From Reticulitermes lucifugus (lineage: Eukaryota > Arthropoda > Insecta > Blattodea > Rhinotermitidae): a DNA stretch of 64,000 bases. The notes under the pieces were generated by a model that saw nothing but the letters and a program-made list of their open reading frames with translations, was not told the origin of the DNA and made no database searches. Positions 19,131-30,175 of this stretch are shown here, in pieces. The stretch lies in NCBI GenBank assembly GCA_026260175.1, contig JAKCWW010000285.1:1-64000 (forward strand). Direction: 5' to 3'. The translations under genes were made by a program, and so were the position numbers. Every line of letters begins with the position of its first letter. The first letter of the stretch is position 1.

Positions 19131-20352
19131 GAGGATACATCACTGTGCTTCTGAAGGAAGTCCTGACTACATAGCATTAGTTGAACACTGCAACCTGAAA
19201 GCAGAGTGTCTTAATTTCCATTCGCAGTTATGAGATAAACCTAAACATAAACACTTCAGGTAAGCGATATTAAAACATATTAACAGATCTGTAATGAAAT
19301 TAATAGTGATTGTATAAATGTAACTAATTTTTAAATTAGTTTATAAAGGAATAAATACATATTAGTGTTAGGAATGTTTACTTACCCAACCAAAATAAGA
19401 ACGTAGATCAAGCAACTTAAATACCCAGAACATATTCTGCATTTTTCTTGTCGTATTATGTAGGATGCAGAGTCTTGATTTATGTTTTCTGCTACCGTAT
19501 TCCAATATTTTAAACCTTGAACTAGGTGTAATATATTAGATTTTGTGTACTACATAACACTCTATAAAGAAACGTAATGGCAAAAATAATTCTAATATAT
19601 ATCATATGGCCATGTGGATATACGAGATTAAAAGTTTAGACTGTCAGCTTAAGAGAAACGTAGGATTATACAGGCCTGTATGTTTATAACTAATCTTTAT
19701 CAGGTGCATGGCCTGTCTTACAAAAGTCTTGTTTCGTGTTTCCTGTTACTTAATTTATAGGTTGCCAGTATGTACAGAACCTTCATAAAGTCCATCAGCA
19801 CTGTACAGAAAAGGACAGTGTTATATAGGTTTATAAACAGAAACACCATTCTTTAAATGGCGACGGACCATGCTGCATGCAAGAATGATTACGTGGGATT
19901 TAGGGCGGACAAAGTGGAACTGTGGATTTCGCCGAGTACTTTGGCTTTCCTTTAACTTTGTCATTTTGTTTACAGTAGTGCTTGTGTTGCTGATGATGAT
20001 TGTGATAATAATGACAAATACACAGTACAATAACAAAAATATTTTGCATGTAAGATAAGCTACATCCCTCAGTAATTTAACTACGTTATTTTAAGTGCTA
20101 ACTCCATGGATTTTATTCCTTTCTCAGATGGTTACACTCATTACTTTTTCAAGAATTTTTTCACCTTTTATGGAAACTGATGGTTTATTTATACGTTCGC
20201 AGGAGCCAGCCACTGGAATATGTCGTAGTACACATGACTCTGGTCAACATTCTTTTCTTTTAGACCCATTTTAATATTATCCCGTAGTATAGTCTTTATC
20301 TTCACGCACGTTTGTGACCAAAACCCTGTATGGATATTCCATCTTTCCCATG
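19131..20352. other. AT-rich unassigned stretch
   Basis: I see no gene, RNA or repeat signature. Short open frames on both strands around 19821-20058 overlap each other and look random. Confidence 0.45.
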
Positions 20353-20432
20353 CTTGCTGCAGTCCCACCCATCTCTCCAATTCTTGGTATAGTCCCACCC
20401 ACCACCTCCATACTTGCTGCAGTCCCACCCAT
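20353..20432. repeat. 30-bp minisatellite, ~2.7 copies
   Basis: CTTGCTGCAGTCCCACCC, or its variant CTTGGTATAGTCCCACCC, starts at 20353, 20383 and 20413, exactly 30 bp apart. On the minus strand this gives the repeated WVGLQQ-type peptide in a short open frame, which is not a gene. Confidence 0.85.
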
Positions 20433-21399
20433 AATATCATACTCCTTGACTTGATAATTCTTAGAATTATAATGTTTGGTGAAGACTACAAATTATGAAT
20501 CTCTTCATTATGTTTTCTTTTACAGCCTTTTCTTCCCTCAGGTCCAAATTTTCTCCTCAGCACACTGTTCTTCAACATCTTAATCTGTGTTCTTGCCTTA
20601 GTGTTTAAGACAATACATGCTACTTTTAACAACTCATTCTTCGATCACTTGCATTACCACTTGGTATTATCTTGAAGGGAGAATTCCGAACTTGCTTGAA
20701 AACGGTAGAACTGACAATTTGGTGTTATTATGAAGATTGTTCACCCCCCCCCTCCAGCTCTGCTTCTGATAAAGTAATTTGCGATAAAAAAAGGTATTTT
20801 AGGAACCAATTTCATTGTAATAATATTGTGTAGGTTCTTTTTTATTGTTTTAATTTAATTTCAAACTCTGATGACTTTTGAAACTAAAAAGAATGAAAGA
20901 AGAAAACAAAATTTCTGCCTTCCCCCAATCTTGGCTTCCTTGCATACATATTCGACATGCTAAAGTCTTTCCGCTCTGTATGGGTTCAGCTACCTGCTGA
21001 AGTAAGTCCAGCCTGCAAGTTTTAGCGTGTTTTCTCGGCTGGTTCCAATGCACGCCACCGTCTTATACCTGCAAAATAAAAGAAAAGGTAACAATGCCAT
21101 GTCACGTTGCACAAAACACGCAATCTCCAAATCATTTTTGCGTCTACACGAAAAAAACCTTCTCCCACTTCATCCTCTTTCTGAAAACAGAAAGCAACAG
21201 TAAACGAGACGCGTGTTGTACAGCCTGGTCCATCATTTCTTTTCGAAACTTTTTAATAAATTATGCTGATAGAATAACACATTTTTTGTAAAAGAAACAC
21301 GTTTCTGTGTATTTCAAGGTAACAGGCATGAGAGGCCTATGCTAATCTAGTGCATAAATTTCGCCTATTCTACTGCTCAAAAACATCTGCGAAAGTTCG
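20433..21399. other. AT-rich unassigned stretch
   Basis: A C-rich run near 20745. No coding, RNA or repeat signature seen. Confidence 0.45.
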
Positions 21400-21459
21400 G
21401 TAACTAAGTGAGTAAGTAAGTACTTACTTACGTAAGTACTTACTTACTCACTTAGTTAC
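21400..21459. repeat. Perfect 28-bp inverted repeat, 4-bp spacer
   Basis: GTAACTAAGTGAGTAAGTAA continues to GTACTTAC, then TTAC, then the exact complement in reverse. The arms consist of TAAG and CTTA tetranucleotides with irregular ends, so it is more than a pure microsatellite. It directly precedes a SINE-like sequence. Confidence 0.95.
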
Positions 21460-21464
21460 TGACT

Positions 21465-21690
21465 TACTATAAGCCGGGCGACCAAGGTTCCATTCGCGTC
21501 TGGGATATAGGAATGTTCCCTTTTGTACTGCGTCCAGGTCAGCACAGGACCCAACCAGACTCTGTCCAAATGCTACAATGGTCGGGACGGAGCTTGAAGC
21601 TGGCCACCTGCCTCAGTCTAGTGCCCACGTCAAGAAAACGAGAAGCCTTACCTCCATCTCTAAGCTCCACGGCCTTATGCTTGAGGTCGA
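21465..21690 (+). mobile_element. SINE family C-like element, copy 1
   Basis: Has a head with GGGCGACCAAGGTTCCATTCG, where GGTTCCATTC is close to a pol III B-box, then a tail GAGCTTGAAGCTGGCCACCT, CTAGTGCCCACGTCAAGAAA, TTACCTCCATCT, AAGCTCCACGGCC. The same order of motifs occurs at 29128-29350, and the tail alone at 30062-30175. Divergence is high and the ends are uncertain. Confidence 0.45.
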
Positions 21691-22194
21691 GAGACAAAAT
21701 TCACCTGTATTTAATGCCTAGAAATAATGTTTCCTCCATTCCCCTTTACGCCTTAATTGCCCACAAGAACAATTAAGTTTTTATCTTAATTACACATGTT
21801 TGTGATGTTGAGTTGAATATTGATTGATCCTTGTAACGATAAATCTCTGAATGGAATAAAATCTAAAAATGGTTGTTCAGAATATAGGCAAGTAATTGCA
21901 ACATGTTTCGTGACATAGTGAAGTCTTGATTGAGCTATTTTGACCGAGCCCTGTTACCTGGCTTTTGGAACACACTAGTTTTTGCTCGGTATTTTACTGG
22001 TATTGATCAACACAACAAAAACGTATTTCGTACCAAACGTAAATACATTTAAATTTGACTTCATGTTGAATACATCAGCCTACCATTTAATTAATCTTTT
22101 TCATCGCACGCTGTAGACTACATTTCCTGTTACGCCGTCAGAAGTCCACCACTTTCATACATCCTGTTTTCTTACATTCTTTGATCTTCTATAG

Positions 22195-23202
22195 CAATGC
22201 GTATTTGGATACTCACTGGGGATTCATTATATTGTGGATTTTAATCTTTTATTACGGTCATTTCTTTCCTTAATGAACAGTTTATTTATTGCGCTGTTTT
22301 CTATTAATATTTACAAATCATTTGCCTACATTACGTCAAGCTATTTGCAGCTTTCTCTTGTGAGGTTCCTGTGGTATAAGTTTATTTCGCCAGATAATAG
22401 GCAGGATAAATTGATTAAGAATTTAACAGTGCTACCAACATGTTCTTTTTGTCAGTCATTAACTCTTGCAGTCAGCTCAAATAGTCAACACTTTCCCACA
22501 TTTTGTGGAACTGCATGGTACACTACCCTATTCACAACGCCCACCACTGGACTTTATTCTGAGCCAAAAGATTCCATTATGCCTCTACCCCTCTCCGTCT
22601 TTCAAATCCATCTTATTATTACCCACCTAGCTCTTTTTCACACGGCAATATACTACAACATAATGATAAATATAAATGTTTGTGCTTCTTATTGCCGAAG
22701 TAACCCATTTCAGCTTTTATTCATGTTTTCTCAAATAAGACATTTGTGCTGTATGGGACGGTATTATTTATATATTATTGTGTTTTGTTTTATTAAAATA
22801 TCATTTCAGAAATTGGTATATTTCGAGTTACCAGCTCTCCCAAATAAATATTTTCGTACTTATTCTCAATTTATACAGTGGAGTAAAGTTGGGGGGTCAA
22901 TAAACAAACCACGCTTTTCTTCTCTGAAACCTTCGTTTTGCAGCTTAGGACATCTCAGCCATCTCCTGCTGCTCACTGCTTGCCTGGTCCATTACACTCC
23001 AAAAAATTCGGTTGCAATCTCGGAAGGATTACGGATTTTCCTGGCTCAGGTTTCACATTCTTCCTGTGTCCTTGCAGGGCACAGTGGGGATAGTAATTTT
23101 TCGCAAGCCATGATCATTTCGACCCCAGTATATAGCAAATTCTGTCATTACTTTATTCAGAAATGCGTGACATATGACAACCGTTCCGGCCTCGTTAAAT
23201 AA
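22195..23202 (+). CDS. Unexplained 336-codon open frame
   Basis: The frame is open from just after a TAG at 22192 to the stop at 23200-23202. The first in-frame ATG is near 22273 and would give about 310 residues. In sequence this AT-rich, a run of 336 codons without a stop is rare by chance. The translation is rich in Leu, Ser, Phe, Tyr, His and Cys with several hydrophobic stretches near the N-terminus (residues ~1-40) and near 180-200. It has no motif I recognise, no clear start context and no exon partner. It could be an unidentified gene, a decayed retrocopy or chance. I recognise no function. Confidence 0.2.
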   Translation, partial: QCVFGYSLGIHYIVDFNLLLRSFLSLMNSLFIALFSINIYKSFAYITSSYLQLSLVRFLWYKFISPDNRQDKLIKNLTVLPTCSFCQSLTLAVSSNSQHFPTFCGTAWYTTLFTTPTTGLYSEPKDSIMPLPLSVFQIHLIITHLALFHTAIYYNIMININVCASYCRSNPFQLLFMFSQIRHLCCMGRYYLYIIVFCFIKISFQKLVYFELPALPNKYFRTYSQFIQWSKVGGSINKPRFSSLKPSFCSLGHLSHLLLLTACLVHYTPKNSVAISEGLRIFLAQVSHSSCVLAGHSGDSNFSQAMIISTPVYSKFCHYFIQKCVTYDNRSGLVK

Positions 23203-24730
23203 CCAATAATAATAATAGTAATAGTAATAATAACAATAATACTCTTCAGTCATATACACAACAAAAGGGGTAAATTACTGTCAATTGTCTTTCTACTTCT
23301 TAAAAGTTATGAGTTTTTGTTCCATCCATTTTTGTACAACTGACGAACCATTTAAAATTAAGATTATTCACCTGACATGAAACAATGTTTTTAAGAATTC
23401 AAGTATTATTAGTAGCCTATATACTTACATATCGATAGATTCATTTTGTGGGAAAGGGCAAAACATTTGTGCAAAATGAAGGAGTCCAATAACAATGAAT
23501 CGTTTAACAAATCTGAAATTTTTATGACTCACTATGATCACGAAACAATTGAATTTAATGGCGTCTACCATACTGTAGTAAATCAGTAGTTAGATGGGAA
23601 AATGTTTTACTTTCAAGAATATATTACTACAACTTATGCAATCGTCAGAGTATTTTGTGAAAACTCTGTATCTTGGAAACCTTCTACTTAATACCCTTTG
23701 GTTGTGCAGATAGTTCAGCTTGTTTAGTATGCAAGGTACATGTTCGTAGGTTTATATATTCATGGACCAAAATAAGCATTAGTATTCTTTCAGAGCTGAG
23801 AAGCGAATGGATACCGTAAGGAAGGAAAAAAGGCGAGAGGGGTTCTTCAAGCGTTTATTTACAATATCCTTATACGTGTATTCTTTTAATCCCTGCTCTT
23901 TTTCACCTCTTTTTAGCGTAAATATTTTCGAAAAATATTTCTGGTAATTTGTATGCCTGTTGGAACTTACTTTTCCCTTTTGTGCCTTGTCCTGTCAGAC
24001 TGCAGAAGCATGGCTTCACTGTCCCCAGTCCTTATTCAGAGGTTAGATAGGACAAGCCCTAAGGAATTGTGTGATTCTCCAAATGCAGCGTAAATAGAAG
24101 CATAGTCATTTGGTAATTAAAATTATTTTCTTATTTCTATTGTTCCTATATTTCTCTCCATCTTTTTGGTGTAACATTTTTATATGCATGGATGTTTATC
24201 GGTTTCTTTACTATTAACATGTTAAGAAAAATTAATTCCTGACAAGACGCGTAGAAATAAGCAGGAAGAAACGAAGAGAGAAATAACAGACTCCATAAAA
24301 ACAATAAATTCCATCTGTTTGACTAAGAAAAATGAGTTAAGAAGGCAACTCCAGTACACGCAGTTCGTTGCTAGGTAAATTTTATCTCATCTATTGTACT
24401 GTAATGATGTACGAAGTTGCTTTAGAATGGACAATTATATTTATAAATAAAGCAGCAGTAGTTTTGAAGTCTGTAGTAGTGGTAATTGTTTCAAATGTTC
24501 TTATAATACTTAATTCTCTCTTCCCTCCCTCGTGCCCCTAATCCTCAAGCTCTGGCTCCCTCCTGCTTCGCCTAGTGATTCCTCTATCTAGCAATGTTAC
24601 TTAGTATGAATGGAAAATGTACTCTCAATAAAAATTTTACTGTTACAGTTCTTATATTTGCAAGGCGCAATATAAATTCTTCGACCAATTAACAGTAAAT
24701 GATGAACACTTTCTTTGTTTCTTTCTTAGT
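23203..24730. other. AT-rich unassigned stretch with trinucleotide-like run
   Basis: An (AAT/AGT)n-type run lies at about 23204-23243. The rest has no signature I can name. Confidence 0.45.
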
Positions 24731-24977
24731 TTGACCACTCCTACCTACTCATTGTAGGTGTAGAGGGTTATTGTTGTGCCTAATCACACTCAATGACACA
24801 CGCGGTACGACTCCTCTGGACAACAGACAGACAGCATAGATCGGTAATTCTACATGACAAAACACAATATTCAAAAGAGACACGACAGCTATCCCCCGGG
24901 AGAATTCGAACCTAGAATCCAAGAAAACGAAAGGCCGCAAACCCACTCCTTAGACCGCGGGGCCACTGGGATCGGTG
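24731..24977 (-). mobile_element. SINE family B, copy 1
   Basis: Minus strand: CCGATCCCAGTGGCCCCGCG, GTCTAAGGAGTGGGTTTGCG (tRNA-like head with A-box), then TAGGTTCGAATTCTCCCGGG (B-box). The body has CCAGAGGAGTCGTACCGCG, GTGTGTCATTGAGTGTGATT and GAGTAGGTAGGAGTGG, all matching family B at 54905-55168. A possible target duplication flanks it (GAACACTTT at the left, GAATACTTT at the right). Confidence 0.8.
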
Positions 24978-25121
24978 AATACTTTGTTGCTCTTCAAAAT
25001 CACTCCAGCTCTACAGTGCGTTATATATGACGGTGCTTATCCTACATATGTTTTAAAATTTCAAACCTGAGTTCATCTGACACTGCAAAACTTCTTCGTT
25101 TGTAAATTAATGGTATTTTGT

Positions 25122-25660
25122 GTAACAAAGAAGCCACGTAAGTACAACGTAACAATAAGGCGCTTTCGTGTAACCACTGTGGCCGAGACAAAGCAAGAAG
25201 TATTACCTATTCTGAGGTGTGTCTGTAGTCTTAGTTATCCGACATGAAAAGAGCATGCGCCGTATTATATTTTTATCTGTGGCCTATCTGGCTCTACCAT
25301 ATTTTTCCACATTGTCTTACAAACGGCACGATTTTTGGAAAAAAGTTGTCGATAAAATGTATGTTTTGATTTCTCTACAAATTTTAACTGAATGCATTTC
25401 TCATACTAAGAAGAAATCTGCGAGATATTATCATAAATGTAAATAGCTCTTCATGCTTTATGTAAAGTACCCGTTATTATTCACAGATTTTAAACAAACT
25501 TTAATTTTCTTGACAGATCTTCGAAAAATAATCAAATACAAAATTTTATGAGAATCCGTCCAATAGGAGCCGAGTTGTTTAGTGCAGTCTAACAGACAAA
25601 CAGGCAGACATGACGCAGGTAATAGTCGCCTTTCTCAATTTTGCGAACGCGCGTGATAAT
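25122..25660 (+). repeat. ~500-bp interspersed repeat, copy 1
   Basis: The reverse complement of 31885-32440 aligns along the whole length. Shared phrases include GTAACCA, TATTCTGAG, GTGTCTGTAG, CTTAGTTATCC, CATATTTTTCCACATT, AAACGGCACGATTTT, ACAAATTTT, CATTTCTCAT, and CGAAAAATA before CATCCGTCC or AATCCGTCC. It ends in a (CAGA)-like run that is expanded to (GACA)n in the partner. The frame at 25219-25446 lies inside it and looks like a product of the repeat. Family not identified. Confidence 0.85.
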
Positions 25661-27299
25661 TCTATAGATATTAGTAAATTAAATAAGCAGAAGTTTGTGA
25701 GCTAATGAATACACAGTATTGACATGTAAGTTGTAGCTGTCATGCATAAGAACCTACAGCCTCCTTTACGAAGGAGGCAGCAGGCTGCTTCGAAATTTTA
25801 ATGATCACGAACATGTCTACAGAGTTTCGCAAACTAGGAAAAATTTAAAACCCTTTACTGGGAAAACAAACTGCCTATTCCGCTGTATGTCGGCTTCTAT
25901 TGGAGGGATTTTTCTGAAACTTCACCTGTTCAAAAATATCATAGTCAGAAACTACATTAGGGACAGTTAAAGTAGGCGATTTTGCAAGAATAAATTTTAT
26001 TAATCTTGTCCATAATATAAAGTGCAAAGAAATATACCATCAGAAAGAGTTTTTATTTCTTCAGAGACTTAGCGTGTTTTACAACAGATTTCGGCCAACT
26101 TGGCCATCTTCAGGTAATACAACTCTGTACGATATACGTGGGAGGAAATTATTAACCTAAGTATTATGAAAAGGCATGAGATTTCAATTTTTACATAAAA
26201 TAGTGGTAATAAGTAAGGTTATTTTGTAAAATACACTTAATGTCTGAAAAAATAAAAAGGATTTTTGTGATATTTCTATATACTTTATATATTAACACAA
26301 GGGGATGTTTAAAATAAAGGTGATCCATAATACTGCACGTTACCGCAACAGCCATACTGTTTGGAACTCATATGTCTTATCGACAGTATCAATTTATTTC
26401 TATAAATATAGATTCTCCAGTGCTCCGGCTTACGCTCAAGTGATGTACAAGTGTTCTGTTCATCCTATACCTACGCTGGTAAGCAAACAGACCAGAAGGG
26501 AGGACGGCAAGCGACACTGCCAAGCACCCTGAAGTTTGATTAGTATTCAACATCTACACCCCCAAACTCTACTGGCCTATGACTAGATTCTCTCTCTCTA
26601 CAACCCTCCCTTCCACCCTCACTTTTTTAAACTCCCTGAGGGGTTGTCATCCCTCTTAATAAGATAGGGGAATACAGACGAAAACCCACTCAATATGATT
26701 ACTATGTAAATCCATTGAAATCCGTTGCGGTTTTGGACATTGCACATACCACACTCTGAAACTAGTGGAGGTCTCTGAGAAAAGTACAGATCATGTTTGA
26801 GCAACTCTGTCGGTTGGTTTTCAAAACTTTGTCATTGTAGTTCTACCAATGTGTGATGCCATGTTAGCCACGTATTCACGTACGTACGTGTGTGGGGGGG
26901 GCAGGGGGGAGGAACGTAATCAAGCAAAGTTTGGAATATAATTGGAATTGCAAATTAGTTAAGTGTCAAGAGAGACAAGGAGGGAGTACTTGACGATGAG
27001 AATTTGAGATGTGCTTCCTTCTGTAGCCTGAAGCCCTTTCGTCACCTTCAAGTTGCCTTGCGCCTCCTTGTAATACGTTAGGGGATGATGGGTTTTCATG
27101 GAAGCATAAATGATTTGGGGGCGAATTAAAATGACAATTGTGACTTCGCTCTCAGTGAAACATTTTAAGGAACAGATTACCTACTTCAAACAGTGTCACT
27201 TTAGAAATAATTTCCCTTAGCTCATGTTGAGTGATTTGGATTCACAGAGTAGGTCTATAGGTCCTATAAACAGATTTTATTCTAAGCAAATATGTAAAC
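25661..27299. other. AT-rich unassigned stretch
   Basis: Contains ACAGATTTCGGCCAACTTGG with CCATCTTCAGG near 26080-26113, which resembles foldback-element arms. A G-rich run lies near 26892. No gene signature. Confidence 0.4.
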
Positions 27300-27505
27300 G
27301 GCCGATCCCGGTGACCGTGAGGTCTAAGGCGTAGGTCTGAAGCCGCTTGATTGAGGGGATCGCGGGTTCGAATGAGCTGAGAGTTCAGAGGAGTCCTAAC
27401 GGGTGTGCGTGTGTCTCTAATTGTGTGTGATATAGAAACCTCATAAATGAAGCGGCCTGGGCCCGATTTGGGCTATTTCGCCACGGTGAATAAAATGTGT
27501 AAGCT
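27300..27505 (+). mobile_element. SINE family B, copy 2
   Basis: GGCCGATCCCGGTGACCGTG, AGGTCTAAGGCGTAGGTCTG, then CGCGGGTTCGAATGAG form the tRNA-like head. CAGAGGAGTCCTAACGG and GTGTGTCTCTAATTGTGTG match the body of the other copies. GAAACCTCATAAATGAAGCG and GGCCTGGGCCCGATTTGGGC match the 3' portion of the 46812 copy. A middle part of the body is missing. Confidence 0.82.
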
Positions 27506-27789
27506 GCTGGAAAGGCTGTGTGATTTTGAGTCATTACAGTGTTCACAAGACTGCTCATAGAGATGCAAAAGGGAAGTAAATCAAGGTATTTTGCACGTCT
27601 GTGCAGCAGTCAACAAGGTTGCGTGACGTAGTACACAAGGGTTGTCTAAGCGTCATTTACTTTTAAAATATAGTACTTTTTCACAGTATATGTGTAAAAG
27701 TAATTTCATTTATGCTCATAAGAAAAGTACGGCCTTACCTCTGCCAATTTCCACGATACTTACAGGGACTGATTAGCATTGCATGCATA

Positions 27790-28300
27790 TCTCGTACCGA
27801 ATTTCATCCAAATCGAAAGATAAATATGGAAGATGTGGATACAAATTTATTTACGCCCCTAAGTGAAGTATAACTTCCACTGCGCCTATTTTCACGAAAC
27901 TCACAAAAACTCGATACGTTTTGTGGATACATTCTTTACTATTATTTTCGAAATCGGATGAAACGTATACAAAATGCTCGCGGGCAAACTTTAATTCAAG
28001 TTTACCTGATTTTCAAGAAAACTTACAGTTGTTCAACGATATTAAGTAAAACATTTTACATCAAATTTCATCCAAATCATTCAATAAATATCACAAATAC
28101 GGTTAGAAAATTATTTACGATATTACGTAAAGTGTATATCTCACCTATTCTATTTTCATAAAAACCACTTACGCTTGAGAGCTCTTTAAAGAACTCCTAT
28201 ACGAAATTTCATGAAAATCCGACAAACAGTACAGTCGCTGACACTAGGTCATAAGGAAAGAATAAGATGGTTTCACGGACGCACAGACGGCCGTGGTCTC
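27790..28300. repeat. Degenerate ~130-145-bp tandem repeat
   Basis: The phrase AATTTCATCCAAATC, or a close variant, recurs near 27800, 27945, 28063 and 28202. In the best pair (27800 and 28063) it is followed by ATAAATAT, TTATTTACG and CTATTTTCA in the same order. Such 'fits a host-like element tail' phrases are frequent in insect repeats, but I cannot name the family. Confidence 0.6.
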
Positions 28301-28834
28301 ATCAGTTTACACCTATTTCTGTTTTTATGAACAAATGCAATGAGAGTCTAAGCAATCGCTATTTCAAATCAAGGTACGGTAGGAATTAAAATAATTCTGG
28401 ACAACTTGTCGTCTGTGACTAGGGCTAGGGTTACTGTGCGTTATACAATTTGTGTTACGTTGAATTAAGTGAAGCTCTAAGTGGTATGAAAACAATTACC
28501 TTATTAATATCTTATTTTCTGTAACGTTTCGCAGCTTGCGGACTTAAGGAATTTAAGGGAATTTTAAAATGTGCTTAAATCTCTGAGAATTTTGGAATAG
28601 AGCTCGTATCAAATTATTCCCACCATGGAAAACCGGGTTCGGTAACAGGCAATTCCACGTGGGATTCATGTTTGACAAAGGAAGACTAGGACATGTTTTA
28701 ATCCGCGCACTTCATCAGTATCATTCTCCCGATGGTCCACATTCACACATTGATCTCTAACCGACTGTATAATCTTAGCAATTAACAGCTTCATTAAAAG
28801 GCAAGATCATAATAATAAAAGAGAATCATTTGAA

Positions 28835-28990
28835 GCTTGTGACCAGTGGGTAGCATCCTTGGTTCATATTCCAGAGCTGCAAGGTTCAAATCTCAGAGTG
28901 CAGGCAGGCCATCTTGGTAGTTTTACCGTGGTTTCTCACAGTTCCTCTTGGCAATGCCAGAATAGGACCTTAAACTGGGCAGCCGTCCCT
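28835..28990 (+). mobile_element. SINE family D with LINE-like tail
   Basis: The head GTGACCAGTGGGTAGCATCC followed by CAAGGTTCAAATCTCAGAG looks like a decayed tRNA A-box and B-box pair. The tail TTTTACCGTGGTTTCTCACA, GGCAATGCCAGAATAGGACC, GGGCAGCCGTCCC resembles the 3' region of the LINE at 16640-16735 (TTTTCCGTGATTTTCCTC, GTGAATGCCAGGGTATAAT, GACACGGCCCGC). SINEs commonly share tails with the LINE that mobilises them. The copy is old. Confidence 0.5.
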
Positions 28991-29127
28991 TTGATGTATT
29001 TTACAATTCTTCAGTTGCTAATCACTGTAGGCTATATAATCATCAGAAGATCGGATAAAGCAGGTTCATTTCTGTCGAGAACAAGAAAATTCCTTTGTCT
29101 GAAGAATTTTGAGATTTAATAAAGAAA

Positions 29128-29350
29128 CTGGTAAGTCTGTAGTAAGTGATTAGGATGCGGGCTGTACGACCGAGGAACCGTGGTTCGATTTTCGGCAGGA
29201 GCTAGATATTTTAACGCCCAGTCCTATTATGCTACAACCCACTCTTTTACCAGCGTTAGAGCGACCGGGGAGTGAGTTTGACCAGTCACCTCAACCTAGT
29301 TCCAAAGTTAAGAATGAGTGGAGCTAGACTTTCATCCCCCCATGTGCCTT
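29128..29350 (+). mobile_element. SINE family C-like element, copy 2
   Basis: The head has TAGTAAGTGATTAGGATGCG and CCGTGGTTCGATTTTCGGCA (B-box-like). The tail has GAGTGAGTTTGACCAGTCAC, CTCAACCTAGTTCCAAAGTT, AATGAGTGGAGCTAGACTTT and CCTTCATGGC, parallel to 21465-21690. The tRNA head is clearer here than in copy 1. Confidence 0.5.
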
Positions 29351-30061
29351 CATGGCTTTTTCAGAGACAATTTTACAGTTTAACACCTCAAGGTGTACTC
29401 TCTTGCATGGGCCTTGTTAGTTCATTCAGCCACAACCTAAGAGTTTTCAGCATAAGCAATTATCACATTTTGCAATATGGAGTAATTCAATTACCTTGTG
29501 GCATTAGTTGTCTCGTAGCGTGATGTTGCCTATATAAGAATTACCAGAAGCTGCCACGAATATGACAAGAGACGGAAATGAGATGTAGGTCTTCAGAAGG
29601 CCGGTGGGACGCGCGTGCTGCCATCTGACGTGTCGGAACGTAGATGTGATTGGACCCAGACAGGTGTCACCGTGATATATGACGTCGTCAGGAATATCAT
29701 CTTTTCCTATCTTAGAAACGTGAGTAATTTTTCAAATCTTCTTTTTTTTTTATAACTTGTCTCTTCCTTTCTCTGTAGCATAATACGCTAGATGTACTAT
29801 CTGCCTGCATCAAGCTACAAAAAGTAAAAAAGAAAATTACATTCAACATGTAGTCCCAGTGCTTGTCATACAGCAGTCTTGCACTTTTCTGATATCAGTT
29901 TTATCCAGTACTTAATATTTCAAGACCTTGGAATGTTGAATGATTTTAAGCATGCTGATTTGTTATCATCTAGTAATGTTTATTTTCTCAAATATGAAAA
30001 TAAATACAAATTAGTTACCCGATAAGACATAGAGAGCATATATCTAGCCTCCTGTTCAATG

Positions 30062-30175
30062 GGAATATGTGGAAAGCGGCAGCGGCTTGAAGCTGACTGA
30101 TCACCTCCATTTATTTTCGAATACAGGAATGAGTGGATCTACACCTCCGATTACCATACTCCTTTGCGACATGGG
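30062..30175 (+). mobile_element. SINE family C-like tail fragment
   Basis: AGCGGCTTGAAGCTGACTGA, TCACCTCC, AATACAGGAATGAGTGGATC and TACACCTCCGATTACC follow the tail order of the other two family C elements. No head is visible. Confidence 0.35.

Noticed and set aside
25219-25446. 75-codon frame
   Set aside because: It lies inside the 500-bp dispersed repeat, and the partner copy does not keep the frame.
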